DNA from: Chroococcidiopsis thermalis PCC 7203
GTDB taxonomy: Bacteria > Cyanobacteriota > Cyanobacteriia > Cyanobacteriales > Chroococcidiopsidaceae
Assembly: GCF_000317125.1 (NCBI RefSeq)
Contig: NC_019695.1
Span: 5,816,336-5,880,335, forward strand
Direction: 5' to 3'
Length of the DNA stretch: 64,000 bases
Shown piece by piece: positions 51,602-61,539 of this stretch. A program made the translations under genes and the position numbers. The notes beneath the pieces were generated by a model. That model was given only the letters and a program-made list of their open reading frames with translations, did not search any database and was not told the DNA's origin. Each line of letters opens with the position of its first letter. The first letter of the stretch is position 1.

Positions 51602-52063
51602 TCAATAGGTTGAGCCTAATTTCTTCCTCATTTTGACATGGGGAATGCCAGCTTCTTCAAATACTGCTCCTTCTGGCTCAAAACCTAATTTTTGATGCAA
51701 TCCCTGGATGTATTCTTGGGAGTGGATGACGACTTCTTGCATCTTTTTTTGGGCTGCCAGCTCGATCGCTTTTTCCATGATTAATTTACCAATGCCTTTC
51801 CCTCTAACAATTGGCAAGACGGCTAGCCTCTCAATTTTTGCCGTGCGATCGTCTAAATATCTAATTCTAGCAGTGCCGATTGGTTGGTCATTGATGTATG
51901 CAACGAGCTGATCTGAGGTTTCATCTTTGCCATCAAAATCTAATTCTGGCTCTATTCTCTGTTCTAATTGAAAAACTGCCGCTCTCACCGATCGCATGGC
52001 TGAAAAATCTTCAGGTAATTCAGCAACTTTAATTGTTAAAGTAATATCAAAATTGCTTGACAT
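51602..52063 (-). CDS. GNAT family N-acetyltransferase
   Basis: 153 residues, ElaA/YjcF-like layout: AMRSVRAAVFQLEQRIEPELD, IGTARIRYLDDRTAKIERLAVLPIVRGKGIG with the coenzyme A loop, and VVIHSQEYIQGLHQKLGFEPEG. The acceptor is unknown. It ends 5 bp upstream of the GT39 start on the same strand, so the two are probably co-transcribed. Confidence 0.9.
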   Translation of the reverse strand: MSSNFDITLTIKVAELPEDFSAMRSVRAAVFQLEQRIEPELDFDGKDETSDQLVAYINDQPIGTARIRYLDDRTAKIERLAVLPIVRGKGIGKLIMEKAIELAAQKKMQEVVIHSQEYIQGLHQKLGFEPEGAVFEEAGIPHVKMRKKLGSTY

Positions 52064-52141
52064 CTACTCAAGATAATTTCATTTACTACAGATTATCTTC
52101 AATAACTTTGTGTCTTTGCGACTTTGCGCGATCGATTTATT

Positions 52142-52384
52142 TTAAGCAAATAACGATGCGATCGCGCAGGTAAAACCAGGTAATAAAGGTGAATTTAACT
52201 CATCTCCACTCATCAAAGTGGCAACTAAATTTAAAACCGCTTGTTCGCGCCGATAAACTTCAACCTGTTGCTTGCGCCAATCTACAATCCAATACTCTCT
52301 ATTGGAAATTACAATTTGGGACAGGGCGGGTTTAGCAATATTGTTGAATGGAAACAGAAATTTTTGGTGAACCCGCCCATACAT
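52142..52384 (-). pseudogene. Uma2-family endonuclease remnant (C-terminal part)
   Basis: Only the last part of a Uma2/DUF820 protein is left: EYWIVDWRKQQVEVYRREQ, then LVATLMSGDELNSPLLPGF. The first 20 residues of the frame come from an inverted-repeat element (arms GGGCGGGTT at 52324-52332 and AACCCGCCC at 52370-52378), so the gene is truncated at its 5' end. The catalytic Asp/Glu core is missing. Confidence 0.75.
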
Positions 52385-52410
52385 TATTTGGGTAAATTAC
52401 CTATGTCGAT

Positions 52411-55389
52411 TTATTCTGCACCTTCGATGGGGGCAAAACCCTGACGCTGAACGTTTTCCGTAACTGTACGCGGCTCCAAAAATTGTAATAAATAATCGGG
52501 ACCACCAGCTTTGGAACCAACTCCAGACATTTTAAAGCCGCCAAAGGGTTGTCTGGCAACGATCGCACCCGTAATCGTGCGGTTGATATACAAGTTACCA
52601 ACTTCAAATTGTTCCTGTGCCATCTGGATATGAGATGGGGTACGAGAATACAGTCCCCCTGTCAAGGCGTAGTCAGTACCGTTAGCCACTGCGATCGCCT
52701 CTTCAAAGTTCTTCACTCGAATTACTGCTACCACGGGACCAAAAATCTCTTCTTGGGCGATCGTGGCTGTGGGAGGCACTTCGGTAAAAATCGTAGGGTT
52801 GACAAAATAGCCGTTATCTGGAGCAGAAATTTCTACAGCAACTTTTGCTTCTTGTCGTCCTTGCTCGATATACTCGCGGATACGTGCTTGAGCATTACCG
52901 TCAATCACGGGACCAACTTGAGTGCTGGGTAATTCCGTTGCACCGATGTTGAGCGATCGCGTCGCTTCTACTAAGCGGTGAATGAAAGTATCGTAGACTG
53001 AATCTAAAACAATGACTCTTGATGCAGCCGAACACTTTTGTCCGCTGTAACCGAAAGCCGATTGCACCACACCCACCACGGCTTGGTCTAAGTCGGCACT
53101 TTCATCGACAATCATCCCATTCTTACCACCCATCTCAGCGATGACGCGCTTCAGATGCTTTTGTCCTGATTGAACTTTTGCCGCTTCCGCATAAATCCGA
53201 CAACCCACTTCGCGGGAACCTGTAAATGCAATTAAGTGCGTGTCAGGATGGTTTACCAAGTGCGCCCCCACTTTAGAACCTTTGCCAGGTACAAATTGAT
53301 AGACACCTTTGGGAAATCCGGCTTCAACCAAAATTTCAGTTAATTTCGCCGCAATGACTGAAGATGTTTCCGCAGGCTTGAGGAGAGTACAGTTTCCTGC
53401 TACCAAGGCTGCTACAGTCATACCAGTGGCGATCGCTAAAGGAAAATTCCAAGGAGAAATCACCACCGCAATTCCCCTCGGTTGGTAAAGGTAACGGTTT
53501 GTTTCCCCTGCCACGTCGTAGTTATAACCCGCATCCAATCTTTCCATTTCCGCCGCATAATAACGACAGAAATCGATCGCCTCCGATACTTCTGCATCGG
53601 CTTCTTTGACTGGTTTTCCGACTTCCAAGACAATCCAAGCTGATAACTCAGCACGACGGAGTTCCATCAAATCGCCAGCTTTACGCAAAATACTTGCCCG
53701 TTGTTTGGCTGGGGTATTTTTCCACCCAGGAAACGCCGCCTTCGCCGCTTGCATTGCCTGTTCTGCTTGTTCGACGCTTAGGAGTCCGACTTTTCCCACC
53801 ACCTCACTGAAATTTGATGGGTTTACAGAATCAATAATTTCTTCTGTAGAAACGTACTCGCCATTTACTAGAGGCAAATAGGTTTTACCAAATAACTGTC
53901 GCACTTGTTGAAAAGCCCGTTGTGACTGTTCTCTCGCCTCGACTGCGGCGTAGTCTGTATCTGCTGCTGGATGAAATGGTTTTTGTAAAGACGTTACATG
54001 TAACGTCTCTACATTTTTAACCATCGGTGGCGCGATCAATTCCTCAATCGGACGTTCTTCCAAATTTTGCCGCAGGAAGGAACTATTGGCGGTGTTTTCC
54101 AACAAACGACGAATTAGATAAGCCATTCCGGGTAAAAGTTCGCCGTAGGGACAATATACCCGGACTCGATAACCGCGATCGCTCAACGCTTTTGCCAGTT
54201 TATCGCCCATGCCGTACAGCACTTGCATTTCAAAGCGACGACGAGGAATGTTGAGAGTTTCAGCGATCGCAATTGCATGGGCTTGCGATCGCACGTTATG
54301 ACTACCTATTGCCGAATAGACGTATTCGTGATTTTCTAACAACAACTGGGTAATTTTTTCAAAGTTAAGATCTGTAGCTGCTTTGTCATTAAATACGGGT
54401 TGCTGCCAGTGCTTTTGTTCGGCTTTAATTGTTTCCTGATCCCAGTAAGCACCTTTAACCAGTCTTACAGTTAAGGGATAGCCTCGCTGTTTTACCCAAG
54501 CGATTAAATCTTGCGTATCTCGTTCGCTATCGCGCAAATATGCTTGAACTGTGACACCAACATCCGTACGACTGCGAAATTCTTCTTCTTGAAGGACTTG
54601 TTTTAAAATAGAAAAAATCAGGTCTTTATAAGCGTATTGTTCCATATCAAAATGGATCGATACGCCTAATTCTTGGGCTTTTCTTAATACAGTTCGGATG
54701 CGATCGCTAACTCTTGCCGCACTACCCGCCGCATCCAACGGATCGAACTGAGAGTAAAACGCCGTCAGCTTTACTGAAACTTGTACCTGTGGCAAAGCTT
54801 CCCCATCAGCTGCATCAATTTGGGCAACTGGTTTCCAATTCTTGCTAGCTGCTGCTAGCTGTGCCATTAAATCTAAATAACGTTCTAAATATGACTGCGC
54901 TTCTGCTTCGGTAATGACTGCTTCACCCAAAATATCGATGGTGAACGCCATTTTTTCCTTGCGCAGCCGTTCGATTGTCTTTAATGTCTGCTGAATATTT
55001 TCTCCAGCAATATATTTATGCGCTAATGTTTCTACAGCTGTAGATACAGTCGTCGCTGCTACCTGTGCCGGCATAGAATCTGGGTTAGCAAAATTGAGCA
55101 TTCCTTTCAAAGCAGTCGGAAGTTCTACCGACTCATCGCCAAGGTATTCTTGCAAATGGCGGGCAATTTCTGGCTTACTCCGTAAAGCAGGCAAACAGTC
55201 AATAAAACGAAATAGCTGCACCCGCAACCCAGGATTACTCATTGCCCAGGCGAGTAACTTGTCATCCCAGCGCATTTGGTCGCGAATTGAGGCAAAAAAC
55301 GAACGATTTTCTCGCGTCGCCGCTAAGAGTTGTTTGGCGATTTCTTGTGTCTTTGGTTCGTAAGTGGTTGGTTGTGCTTGTAGTACCAC
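52411..55389 (-). CDS. putA: Bifunctional proline dehydrogenase / L-glutamate gamma-semialdehyde dehydrogenase
   Basis: PutA oxidises proline to glutamate. The 992-residue protein has a PRODH barrel (about 100-450; SVKLTAFYSQFDPLD, RLVKGAYWD, RRRFEMQVLYGMGDKL) and an ALDH domain (about 510-985) with VAVISPWNFPLAIATG, the catalytic Glu in VIAEMGGKNGMIVDE and Cys in GYSGQKCSAASRV. No N-terminal DNA-binding domain is present. The linker near residues 460-470 (VETLHVTSLQ) is encoded by a GTAGAGACG palindrome. Confidence 0.95.
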   Translation of the reverse strand: MVLQAQPTTYEPKTQEIAKQLLAATRENRSFFASIRDQMRWDDKLLAWAMSNPGLRVQLFRFIDCLPALRSKPEIARHLQEYLGDESVELPTALKGMLNFANPDSMPAQVAATTVSTAVETLAHKYIAGENIQQTLKTIERLRKEKMAFTIDILGEAVITEAEAQSYLERYLDLMAQLAAASKNWKPVAQIDAADGEALPQVQVSVKLTAFYSQFDPLDAAGSAARVSDRIRTVLRKAQELGVSIHFDMEQYAYKDLIFSILKQVLQEEEFRSRTDVGVTVQAYLRDSERDTQDLIAWVKQRGYPLTVRLVKGAYWDQETIKAEQKHWQQPVFNDKAATDLNFEKITQLLLENHEYVYSAIGSHNVRSQAHAIAIAETLNIPRRRFEMQVLYGMGDKLAKALSDRGYRVRVYCPYGELLPGMAYLIRRLLENTANSSFLRQNLEERPIEELIAPPMVKNVETLHVTSLQKPFHPAADTDYAAVEAREQSQRAFQQVRQLFGKTYLPLVNGEYVSTEEIIDSVNPSNFSEVVGKVGLLSVEQAEQAMQAAKAAFPGWKNTPAKQRASILRKAGDLMELRRAELSAWIVLEVGKPVKEADAEVSEAIDFCRYYAAEMERLDAGYNYDVAGETNRYLYQPRGIAVVISPWNFPLAIATGMTVAALVAGNCTLLKPAETSSVIAAKLTEILVEAGFPKGVYQFVPGKGSKVGAHLVNHPDTHLIAFTGSREVGCRIYAEAAKVQSGQKHLKRVIAEMGGKNGMIVDESADLDQAVVGVVQSAFGYSGQKCSAASRVIVLDSVYDTFIHRLVEATRSLNIGATELPSTQVGPVIDGNAQARIREYIEQGRQEAKVAVEISAPDNGYFVNPTIFTEVPPTATIAQEEIFGPVVAVIRVKNFEEAIAVANGTDYALTGGLYSRTPSHIQMAQEQFEVGNLYINRTITGAIVARQPFGGFKMSGVGSKAGGPDYLLQFLEPRTVTENVQRQGFAPIEGAE
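53985..54012. repeat. Palindromic repeat, GTAGAGACG family, copy 5, inside putA
   Basis: A 28-bp palindrome with one mismatch (GTAAAG on the left end). It encodes VETLHVTSL in the linker between the two PutA domains, in the same phase as the amidase copy. Confidence 0.93.
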
Positions 55390-55765
55390 AGATGGCAGAC
55401 TCCCTGTTTAAGGCATTGAGGCAATTCGATTGCAATCTAGGTGCGATAACTTGAGTGCGATCGCTCCCCTATTGAAAGGTTTTCACTCCCTCTTAACTTG
55501 ATTTGTAGCATAAATAACCGTTTGCAGTTGTGAGTCATTATGTTCGGTCTATTAACCAGACATTTATATTTGTAGCCCTTGATAAGTTACGTTTTAATAA
55601 CTATATTTTGACAACAAATAAATTCTGACTGTCTTAAGGGTAAGCAACTGAAAACTAAAAATAAAAAGTAGGAGCTAAGAAGATGGGAAACCGTCCAAAT
55701 GGAACAGCGCAACAAATATTTATTCTTGTCAGAATGGGAGTTGAAACTCATTAAGGGAAAATGCT
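55390..55765. other. Intergenic region with a possible leader peptide upstream of aldolase
   Basis: The 376-bp gap lies between divergent putA and aldolase genes. A 23-codon frame at 55683-55754 (MGNRPNGTAQQIFILVRMGV...) has GGAG about 8 bases before its ATG. It ends 11 bp before the aldolase start, so that its stop adjoins the aldolase ribosome site. Nothing else is recognised. Confidence 0.4.
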
Positions 55766-56848
55766 ATGACTGCTACGCTGTCTGCACCCCAAGCGATTGA
55801 GTCTTGGTTGGGTCAAGAAGCAGAAGATCTCCTCACGTACAAAGCTAAGGTTCCCAAAGATTTGTTACATCTGCCAAGCCCAGACATGGTAGACCGAATT
55901 TTCAGCATTAGCGATCGCAATCCGCAAGTATTGCGCAGCCTTCAACAACTCTACTCACACGGGCGATTGGCAAATACGGGTTATCTTTCAATTTTGCCAG
56001 TAGACCAAGGAATCGAACACTCCGCAGGGGCTTCGTTTGCACCCAATCCGATGTATTTCGATCCAGAGAATATCGTTAAATTGGCAATGGCAGCCGAGTG
56101 TAACGCTGTTGCTACCACGTTGGGCGTTTTGGGTATAGTGTCTCGCAAGTACGCCCACAAAATCCCCTTCATTGTCAAAATCAATCACAACGAGTTACTC
56201 ACTTTTCCCAATCAATTCGATCAAGTTTTGTTCGGTTCGGTCGAGCAAGCTTGGAATTTAGGAGCTGTGGCAGTTGGGGCTACAATATACTTCGGTTCGG
56301 AAAACTCTACGCGCCAAATTCAAGAAATTAGCCGTGCTTTTGCCCGCGCCCACGAATTAGGAATGGCAACTATTTTGTGGTGCTATTTGCGTAACAACGC
56401 CTTTAAACAAGACAAAGATTATCACCTAGCAGGCGACCTCACCGGACAGGCAAACCACCTGGGTGTCACGATTGAAGCCGATATTATCAAACAAAAACTG
56501 CCAGAACTCGATCGCGGTTACGAAGCTGTTGCTAAAGCTAGCGGCAAAAGCTACGGCAAAACCAACGAAAGAATCTACACCGATTTAACGAGCGATCATC
56601 CGATCGATCTCACCCGCTACCAAGTTCTCAATTGCTACAGCGGACGAGTGGGATTAATTAACTCTGGTGGTGCTTCTGGTAAAAATGATTTTGCTGAAGC
56701 TATTCGTACGGCTGTAATTAACAAACGGGCTGGCGGTTCTGGCTTAATCTCCGGTCGCAAAACCTTCCAACGCCCCTTTGAAGAAGGAGTCAAGTTATTC
56801 CACGCGATTCAAGATGTTTACCTCTCTCCAGAAGTAACTATTGCTTGA
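55766..56848 (+). CDS. Class I fructose-bisphosphate aldolase (DhnA/FbaB type)
   Basis: It splits fructose 1,6-bisphosphate by Schiff-base chemistry in glycolysis and the Calvin cycle. The 360-residue protein shows the archaeal/bacterial class I pattern: [53 protein letters not shown] and [21 protein letters not shown]. It is not the plant-type or class II enzyme, as no zinc ligands are seen. AAGGGAAAA precedes the ATG. Confidence 0.93.
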   Translation: MTATLSAPQAIESWLGQEAEDLLTYKAKVPKDLLHLPSPDMVDRIFSISDRNPQVLRSLQQLYSHGRLANTGYLSILPVDQGIEHSAGASFAPNPMYFDPENIVKLAMAAECNAVATTLGVLGIVSRKYAHKIPFIVKINHNELLTFPNQFDQVLFGSVEQAWNLGAVAVGATIYFGSENSTRQIQEISRAFARAHELGMATILWCYLRNNAFKQDKDYHLAGDLTGQANHLGVTIEADIIKQKLPELDRGYEAVAKASGKSYGKTNERIYTDLTSDHPIDLTRYQVLNCYSGRVGLINSGGASGKNDFAEAIRTAVINKRAGGSGLISGRKTFQRPFEEGVKLFHAIQDVYLSPEVTIA

Positions 56849-56861
56849 TGCTTTAAAAGTA

Positions 56862-56889
56862 GGACTTTGGACAATCGCGTCCAAAGTCC
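56862..56889. terminator. Bidirectional terminator hairpin
   Basis: Perfect 11-bp arms GGACTTTGGAC and GTCCAAAGTCC with loop AATCGC lie between the aldolase and the small convergent gene. Confidence 0.8.
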
Positions 56890-56895
56890 CAATCT

Positions 56896-57045
56896 TCATG
56901 TATTACCCTGTTTTTGCGGGTCTTCTTCATCCATAACCTGAGCCAGCATCCAAGGAACTGGCAAAGTTTCCCAGCGCGATTGAGAACGCTTGGGTAAAGC
57001 TAGCTGGCGATCGCGATTTCGCTTGGTCAAACGAGGACTTTTCAT
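56896..57045 (-). CDS. Small basic protein of unknown function (49 residues)
   Basis: The 49-codon frame begins with the ATG at 57045, and GGAGG lies about 8 bases upstream, one of the best ribosome sites in the window. The N-terminus is strongly basic (MKSPRLTKRNRDRQLALPKR), the middle is SRWETLPVPWMLAQ and the end is acidic (VMDEEDPQKQG). No membrane segment is present. I do not recognise the family. The hairpin at 56862 would terminate it. Confidence 0.6.
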   Translation of the reverse strand: MKSPRLTKRNRDRQLALPKRSQSRWETLPVPWMLAQVMDEEDPQKQGNT

Positions 57046-57581
57046 ACTCTCATCCTCCAATTTTACAAATCGTAAAATTTACTGAGTTTAAGGAGAAATT
57101 AAGTTGCTCCTACTGCCCAGCATGACAAACCTGCATGAAAATCATTTAAATTCTGCATGAGAATCTTCTCATTAAATCGGCGCAGCGTTATTTGTTGTAC
57201 GGCGGTTTTGACTCGCTCGAAAGGTAGCTTGGTAGTTAGGCGAGATGCCGGAGATTGCAGAAGTTCAACCATTCGAATGAAGTGAGTATCTTTACTAGAG
57301 CCAGTGTATGAGGCAGCACTTCTATTTCATCATCCAACCACAGGCAGAATTCGTTCGAGAAAGTAGCAGAAAGGAGTCGTAGGGGCGGGTTTTGTCCCCA
57401 GATTCCTTGCCCAAGTCGGGAATCTTTAGCTAAACGCGCCCGTACACAAATTAGCCGTCGCAAATCTGACGCTAAACGCGCCCGTACACAAATCAAAATT
57501 CTTAGCAGTAAAAGACACAAATTCAGACGTTTACTTTAAGATATGCTTAACTGAATTGGAGTTTTGCAATCGGTAGTGACA
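57046..57581. repeat. Intergenic region with GTAGGGGCG-type element and duplicated unit
   Basis: An element with inverted ends GTAGGGGCGGGTTT (57379) and AAACGCGCCCGTAC (to 57445) is followed by a second copy of its right end, GCTAAACGCGCCCGTACAC, about 42 bp later (to about 57487). The DNA at 57046-57370 shows no gene that I can support. Confidence 0.65.
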
Positions 57582-58742
57582 ATGAAACTGGCAGCACGAG
57601 TGGGTAAGGTAACGCCTTCTTTGACCTTGGCAATTTCCGCCAAAGCCAAAGCCATGAAAGCTGAAGGAATAGATGTTTGTAGCTTCAGCGCCGGAGAACC
57701 AGACTTTGATACTCCAGAACACATCAAAGCAGCCGCAAAAAAAGCCTTAGATGAAGGTAAGACGAGATATGGTGCGGCGGCTGGGGAACCCAAGTTAAGA
57801 CAGGCGATCGCCCACAAGCTGAAAGCAGATAATGGTCTAAACTACCAAGCTGAAAATATCATCGTCACTAACGGTGGCAAACACGGTTTATATAACTTGA
57901 TGATGGCGCTGATTGAGGTGGGAGACGAGGTAATTATTCCCGCCCCCTACTGGCTGAGCTATCCTGAAATGGTCATTCTTGCTGGCGGAACACCAGTAAT
58001 CGTTCAGACGGATGCTAGCTGTAAAATAACTCCCGACCAATTGCGTGCTAGCATTACGCCAAAAACTAAGCTATTTGTCCTCAACTCTCCTTCTAACCCT
58101 ACGGGTGTTGTCTATACGCCAGAAGAACTGAAGGCACTCGCGGAGGTTGTGGTTGAGAAGGATATTTTAGTTGTATCGGATGAAATTTACGAGAAATTAC
58201 TATATACAGATGTAAAACACGTCAGTATCGGTTCTCTAGGTAAAGAAATCTTTGACCGTACCATTATCAGTCATGGCTTTGCTAAAGCTTACTCAATGAC
58301 GGGTTGGCGTGTCGGCTATTTAGCGGGTGCAGTAGAGTTAATCAAAGCTGCGAGTACGATTCAAGGTCATAGTACGTCTAACGTGTGTACCTTCGCTCAA
58401 TTTGGCGCGATCGCGGCTTTAGAGAGTTCTCAAGAATGCGTCGAACAAATGCGTCAAGCTTTTGCCAAAAGGCGAGAAGTCATGATGCAAAGATTAGATG
58501 CAATTCCAGAAGTGACTTATGCCAAGCCTGATGGAGCATTTTACATTTTTGTCGAGATCGGTAAAACTGGCAAGACATCAATGGATTTTTGTCAAGAACT
58601 TTTAGAGTCGTACCAAGTTGCGGCAATCCCTGGAATTGCCTTTGGATCTGGCGATCGCATTCGTCTTTCCTATGCTACCGATATGACATCAATTGAAAAG
58701 GGAATGGATCGCTTAGACAAATACATCCGCTCTTTGTTTTAG
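57582..58742 (+). CDS. Aspartate aminotransferase (class I, PLP-dependent)
   Basis: It transfers amino groups between aspartate and 2-oxoglutarate. The 386-residue product, from the ATG at 57582, is of fold-type I, subgroup I-gamma. Motifs are [55 protein letters not shown] and the PLP lysine in [17 protein letters not shown]. The C-terminal Arg is in DRIRLSYA. The frame extends to a TTG at 57564. Some relatives use prephenate as well. Confidence 0.93.
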   Translation: MKLAARVGKVTPSLTLAISAKAKAMKAEGIDVCSFSAGEPDFDTPEHIKAAAKKALDEGKTRYGAAAGEPKLRQAIAHKLKADNGLNYQAENIIVTNGGKHGLYNLMMALIEVGDEVIIPAPYWLSYPEMVILAGGTPVIVQTDASCKITPDQLRASITPKTKLFVLNSPSNPTGVVYTPEELKALAEVVVEKDILVVSDEIYEKLLYTDVKHVSIGSLGKEIFDRTIISHGFAKAYSMTGWRVGYLAGAVELIKAASTIQGHSTSNVCTFAQFGAIAALESSQECVEQMRQAFAKRREVMMQRLDAIPEVTYAKPDGAFYIFVEIGKTGKTSMDFCQELLESYQVAAIPGIAFGSGDRIRLSYATDMTSIEKGMDRLDKYIRSLF

Positions 58743-58801
58743 CTGAAGCTACGTAGGATGCGCTACGCCAAAAGCTAACGCACCCTACCAATACTATAAA
58801 A

Positions 58802-60253
58802 CTATAGACTTGGCTTGGATTTATGCCACTCTGTAGCTTGTTCGTAAGCGTGAGCGACTTGAAATAATTGGTCTTCCCGCAACACATTTCCAATCAATTG
58901 CATCCCAATCGGCATTCCTTTCTCGTCAAAACCGCAGGGAATACTCAATCCTGGCAAACCTGCCAAATTTACCGTAATTGTCATCAAATCGGTTAAATAC
59001 ATACTTAGCGGATCGTCAGTTTTTTCCCCTGCTTTAAATGCTGTCATGGGAACTGTGGGGGTAACTAACACATCCACCTGCCCAAAAGCAGTTTCAAAGT
59101 CTTGTTTAATTAAAGTACGGACTTTTTGTGCTTTTAAGTAGTAAGCATCGTAGTAACCAGCAGATAAGGCATACGTTCCTACCATAATCCGACGCTTGAC
59201 TTCCTTTCCAAAACCCATTGCCCTAGTCCGAGCGTACATATCAATTAGATTCTCAGCATCAGGAACGCGCAAACCATATTTTACGCCATCGTAACGTGCC
59301 AAATTAGCTGAAGCTTCGCTAGGGGCAATGATGTAATAAGTTGGCAAACCATAGCGGAAACGCGGACAGGAAACTTCTTTAATTTCCGCACCGAGTTGCT
59401 TTAACTGTTCGATCGCCTTATTAACAGCTTGTTCTACAGCCGGATCTAAACCCTCAGCAAAAGTTTCTCTCACGATCCCAATTCGCATCGATTTGAGATT
59501 TGGTTTGAGAAATTGGGTGTAGTCAGGGATTTCGACCTTCAAACTCGTAGAATCTTTCGGATCGTAACCCGCGATCGCGCCTAATAAAATTGCCGCATCT
59601 TCTACCGTGCGTCCAAAGGGTCCAATTTGATCCAAAGAGGAAGCAAAAGCCACCAAACCATAACGCGACACTAATCCATAAGTTGGCTTCATGCCCACAA
59701 CACCGCAAAAAGATGCAGGTTGGCGGATCGAACCACCTGTATCGGAACCCAGGGAAACGACACACTCATGCGCCGCTACAGCCGCCGCCGAACCCCCAGA
59801 AGAACCGCCAGGAACCCGTTCCAAGTCCCAAGGATTAGCCGTGAGTTGAAATGCGGAGTTTTCGGTGGAACTCCCCATCGCAAACTCGTCTAAGTTGGTT
59901 TTTCCCACTGTCACCGCCCCAGCATCCGCTAATTTTTGCGTTACCGTTGATTCGTAGGGTGGGACGAAGTTTTCTAAAATCTTGGAGGCGCAAGTCGTGG
60001 GAATTCCCTTGGTACACATATTGTCCTTCACACCCACGGGAATCCCAGCCAATAACCCAATCTCTTCTCCAGCCGCAATTTTGGCATCCACAGCTTTCGC
60101 TTGTTCCAGTGCTTTATCCGCTGTCACGCACAAAAAGCTGTGGATCTTTGGTTCTAGTGCTTGAATCCGATCCAGCACCTCTTGCGTAATTTCCACCGCT
60201 GAGCGTTCTTTCTTCACTAGTTGTCCGTGCAACTCGCGGATGATGGATGCCAT
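58802..60253 (-). CDS. gatA: Glutamyl-tRNA(Gln)/aspartyl-tRNA(Asn) amidotransferase subunit A
   Basis: GatA releases ammonia from glutamine for GatB to amidate mischarged tRNA. The 483-residue form begins at the ATG at 60253 ([18 protein letters not shown]), with GAGGAAG upstream; the frame runs to 60283. The amidase triad is in [11 protein letters not shown] (Lys), [16 protein letters not shown] and [16 protein letters not shown]. The length and C-terminus fit GatA. gatB and gatC are elsewhere. Confidence 0.96.
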   Translation of the reverse strand: MASIIRELHGQLVKKERSAVEITQEVLDRIQALEPKIHSFLCVTADKALEQAKAVDAKIAAGEEIGLLAGIPVGVKDNMCTKGIPTTCASKILENFVPPYESTVTQKLADAGAVTVGKTNLDEFAMGSSTENSAFQLTANPWDLERVPGGSSGGSAAAVAAHECVVSLGSDTGGSIRQPASFCGVVGMKPTYGLVSRYGLVAFASSLDQIGPFGRTVEDAAILLGAIAGYDPKDSTSLKVEIPDYTQFLKPNLKSMRIGIVRETFAEGLDPAVEQAVNKAIEQLKQLGAEIKEVSCPRFRYGLPTYYIIAPSEASANLARYDGVKYGLRVPDAENLIDMYARTRAMGFGKEVKRRIMVGTYALSAGYYDAYYLKAQKVRTLIKQDFETAFGQVDVLVTPTVPMTAFKAGEKTDDPLSMYLTDLMTITVNLAGLPGLSIPCGFDEKGMPIGMQLIGNVLREDQLFQVAHAYEQATEWHKSKPSL

Positions 60254-60325
60254 CTCTCGCTTCCTCTTTGCTTCACAGTCCAAACTATAAGTATAGAGCG
60301 TCTGAGCGGAAACTAGGGGCTAATT

Positions 60326-60353
60326 TTATAGAGACGCGATCGCGTCTCTATAA
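60326..60353. terminator. Palindrome centred on HIP1
   Basis: A perfect 28-bp palindrome (arms TTATAGAGACGCGA) includes GCGATCGC at its centre. It overlaps the end of the minus-strand gene starting at 60785 and may terminate it. Confidence 0.6.
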
Positions 60354-60785
60354 CTCTTTCACCGAGTCCGAAATATGTCCTGGGAAGAAATCTATGCCGA
60401 CTGCTGATTTCAATAAGTAAGCAAATAATAAAATTACGCCGCTAATGACTAAATTTGCTCCCAAAAGGAGCATAACAACCGCGATCGCATTACCGATTCT
60501 GGCAAGTCTTTCAGGTATATATTGCCGATTGCGTTTTCGACGATCTTTACCAACAAATAGAACTAAATAAAATCGAGAAAATATCAGATCGATATTAAAT
60601 CTAAAATCTACAATTTTGGGTGAGGGTTGAGGGATTGCTTGAGTTAAAATATTTATTATAACTTGGAGCTGCTCTGTATTAAAACTTGCCAAAATATTTG
60701 GTTCGATCTGCTGTAAATAGGATTCTGGAGTTCTAGTTCGATAATTAGGCAGATTAACTTGCTCTTTAATAGGTGAGTCTTTCAC
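60348..60785 (-). CDS. Conserved hypothetical membrane protein
   Basis: 145 residues. A soluble N-terminal half (1-65) is followed by FNIDLIFSRFYLVLFVGKDRRKRNRQYIPERLARIGNAIAV in pieces, then a long hydrophobic region (about 95-128) that could form one or two membrane helices. The basic RRKRNR loop suggests a cytosolic side. I recall similar proteins in other cyanobacteria but know no function. It precedes gatA on the minus strand with a gap of about 95 bp. Confidence 0.65.
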   Translation of the reverse strand: MKDSPIKEQVNLPNYRTRTPESYLQQIEPNILASFNTEQLQVIINILTQAIPQPSPKIVDFRFNIDLIFSRFYLVLFVGKDRRKRNRQYIPERLARIGNAIAVVMLLLGANLVISGVILLFAYLLKSAVGIDFFPGHISDSVKEL

Positions 60786-60878
60786 AAATACCTCTAAATA
60801 TGGATTGAAATATATTCTTAAAATTGAGAAATCAAATAAAAATCCAGAGATTTATTGTTTCGATTAATTCTCATTCGC

Positions 60879-61331
60879 TTAATTTAGGAATAATCCTTCG
60901 GCTAATATTCTGCCTATGCCTAGACCTACCGAAGTAAAGATTGCCAAAAACCAAAAGGCGAAATGTTTATTTAACCCCGCAGATAGTAACGCATGTTTTA
61001 CTTGAGCTAAGGTCAAAATTAATCCTAATGCCATAATCCAAGTCATAGCTAAACCAAATGCCCAAGGCGGAATTCCTGCCCAAGGAATGCTTTGAGGCCA
61101 AGTCATAGCAAAAGCTCCAACCCAAACCAGTAAAACAATCCAAGCTACAGCCAAAGCAACAGCATCAAAACCAACCCAAGCTAAATGCACGGTAATGACT
61201 TGCGTGCCTGTCCAAGTAAACCAGTTCGCATTACAATCGGATAATAGCCAACCAGTGCCTATGTATCCAAGCAATAATACTAGTAAATAGAGCCTTGAAA
61301 TTCCATTTAACCGCGATACTTTTACGTCCAT
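60879..61331 (-). CDS. Hypothetical four-helix membrane protein
   Basis: 150 residues, mostly hydrophobic, with four likely membrane helices (about 12-32, 45-75, 85-110 and 125-147). Many Trp residues lie at the membrane edges (WFTWTGTQ, WPQSIPWAGIPPWAF). No charged catalytic residues or known motif are visible. The ATG start at 61331 is plausible. Function unknown. Confidence 0.65.
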   Translation of the reverse strand: MDVKVSRLNGISRLYLLVLLLGYIGTGWLLSDCNANWFTWTGTQVITVHLAWVGFDAVALAVAWIVLLVWVGAFAMTWPQSIPWAGIPPWAFGLAMTWIMALGLILTLAQVKHALLSAGLNKHFAFWFLAIFTSVGLGIGRILAEGLFLN

Positions 61332-61539
61332 TTCAAATTAAATTCAAAGGTTTTACGCGCTTACTTGTTCTGATAAATGAGAAATGACAAATGACAGCCA
61401 TAACGGTAGATATAATGAACCATTTAGAATCTGCGATATTATAAGTATTCCTATAGTTGTAGCGATCGCAAATCAGAAAAATTACTGATAAATAGGCGAT
61501 CGCAATAAAGAGACGATAAAGTAGTAAAACTAAAAAGTA

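Noticed and set aside
57236-57520. Minus-strand 94-residue frame with repeated RARLA units
   Set aside because: It is the translation of the duplicated GCGCCCGTAC-type element.
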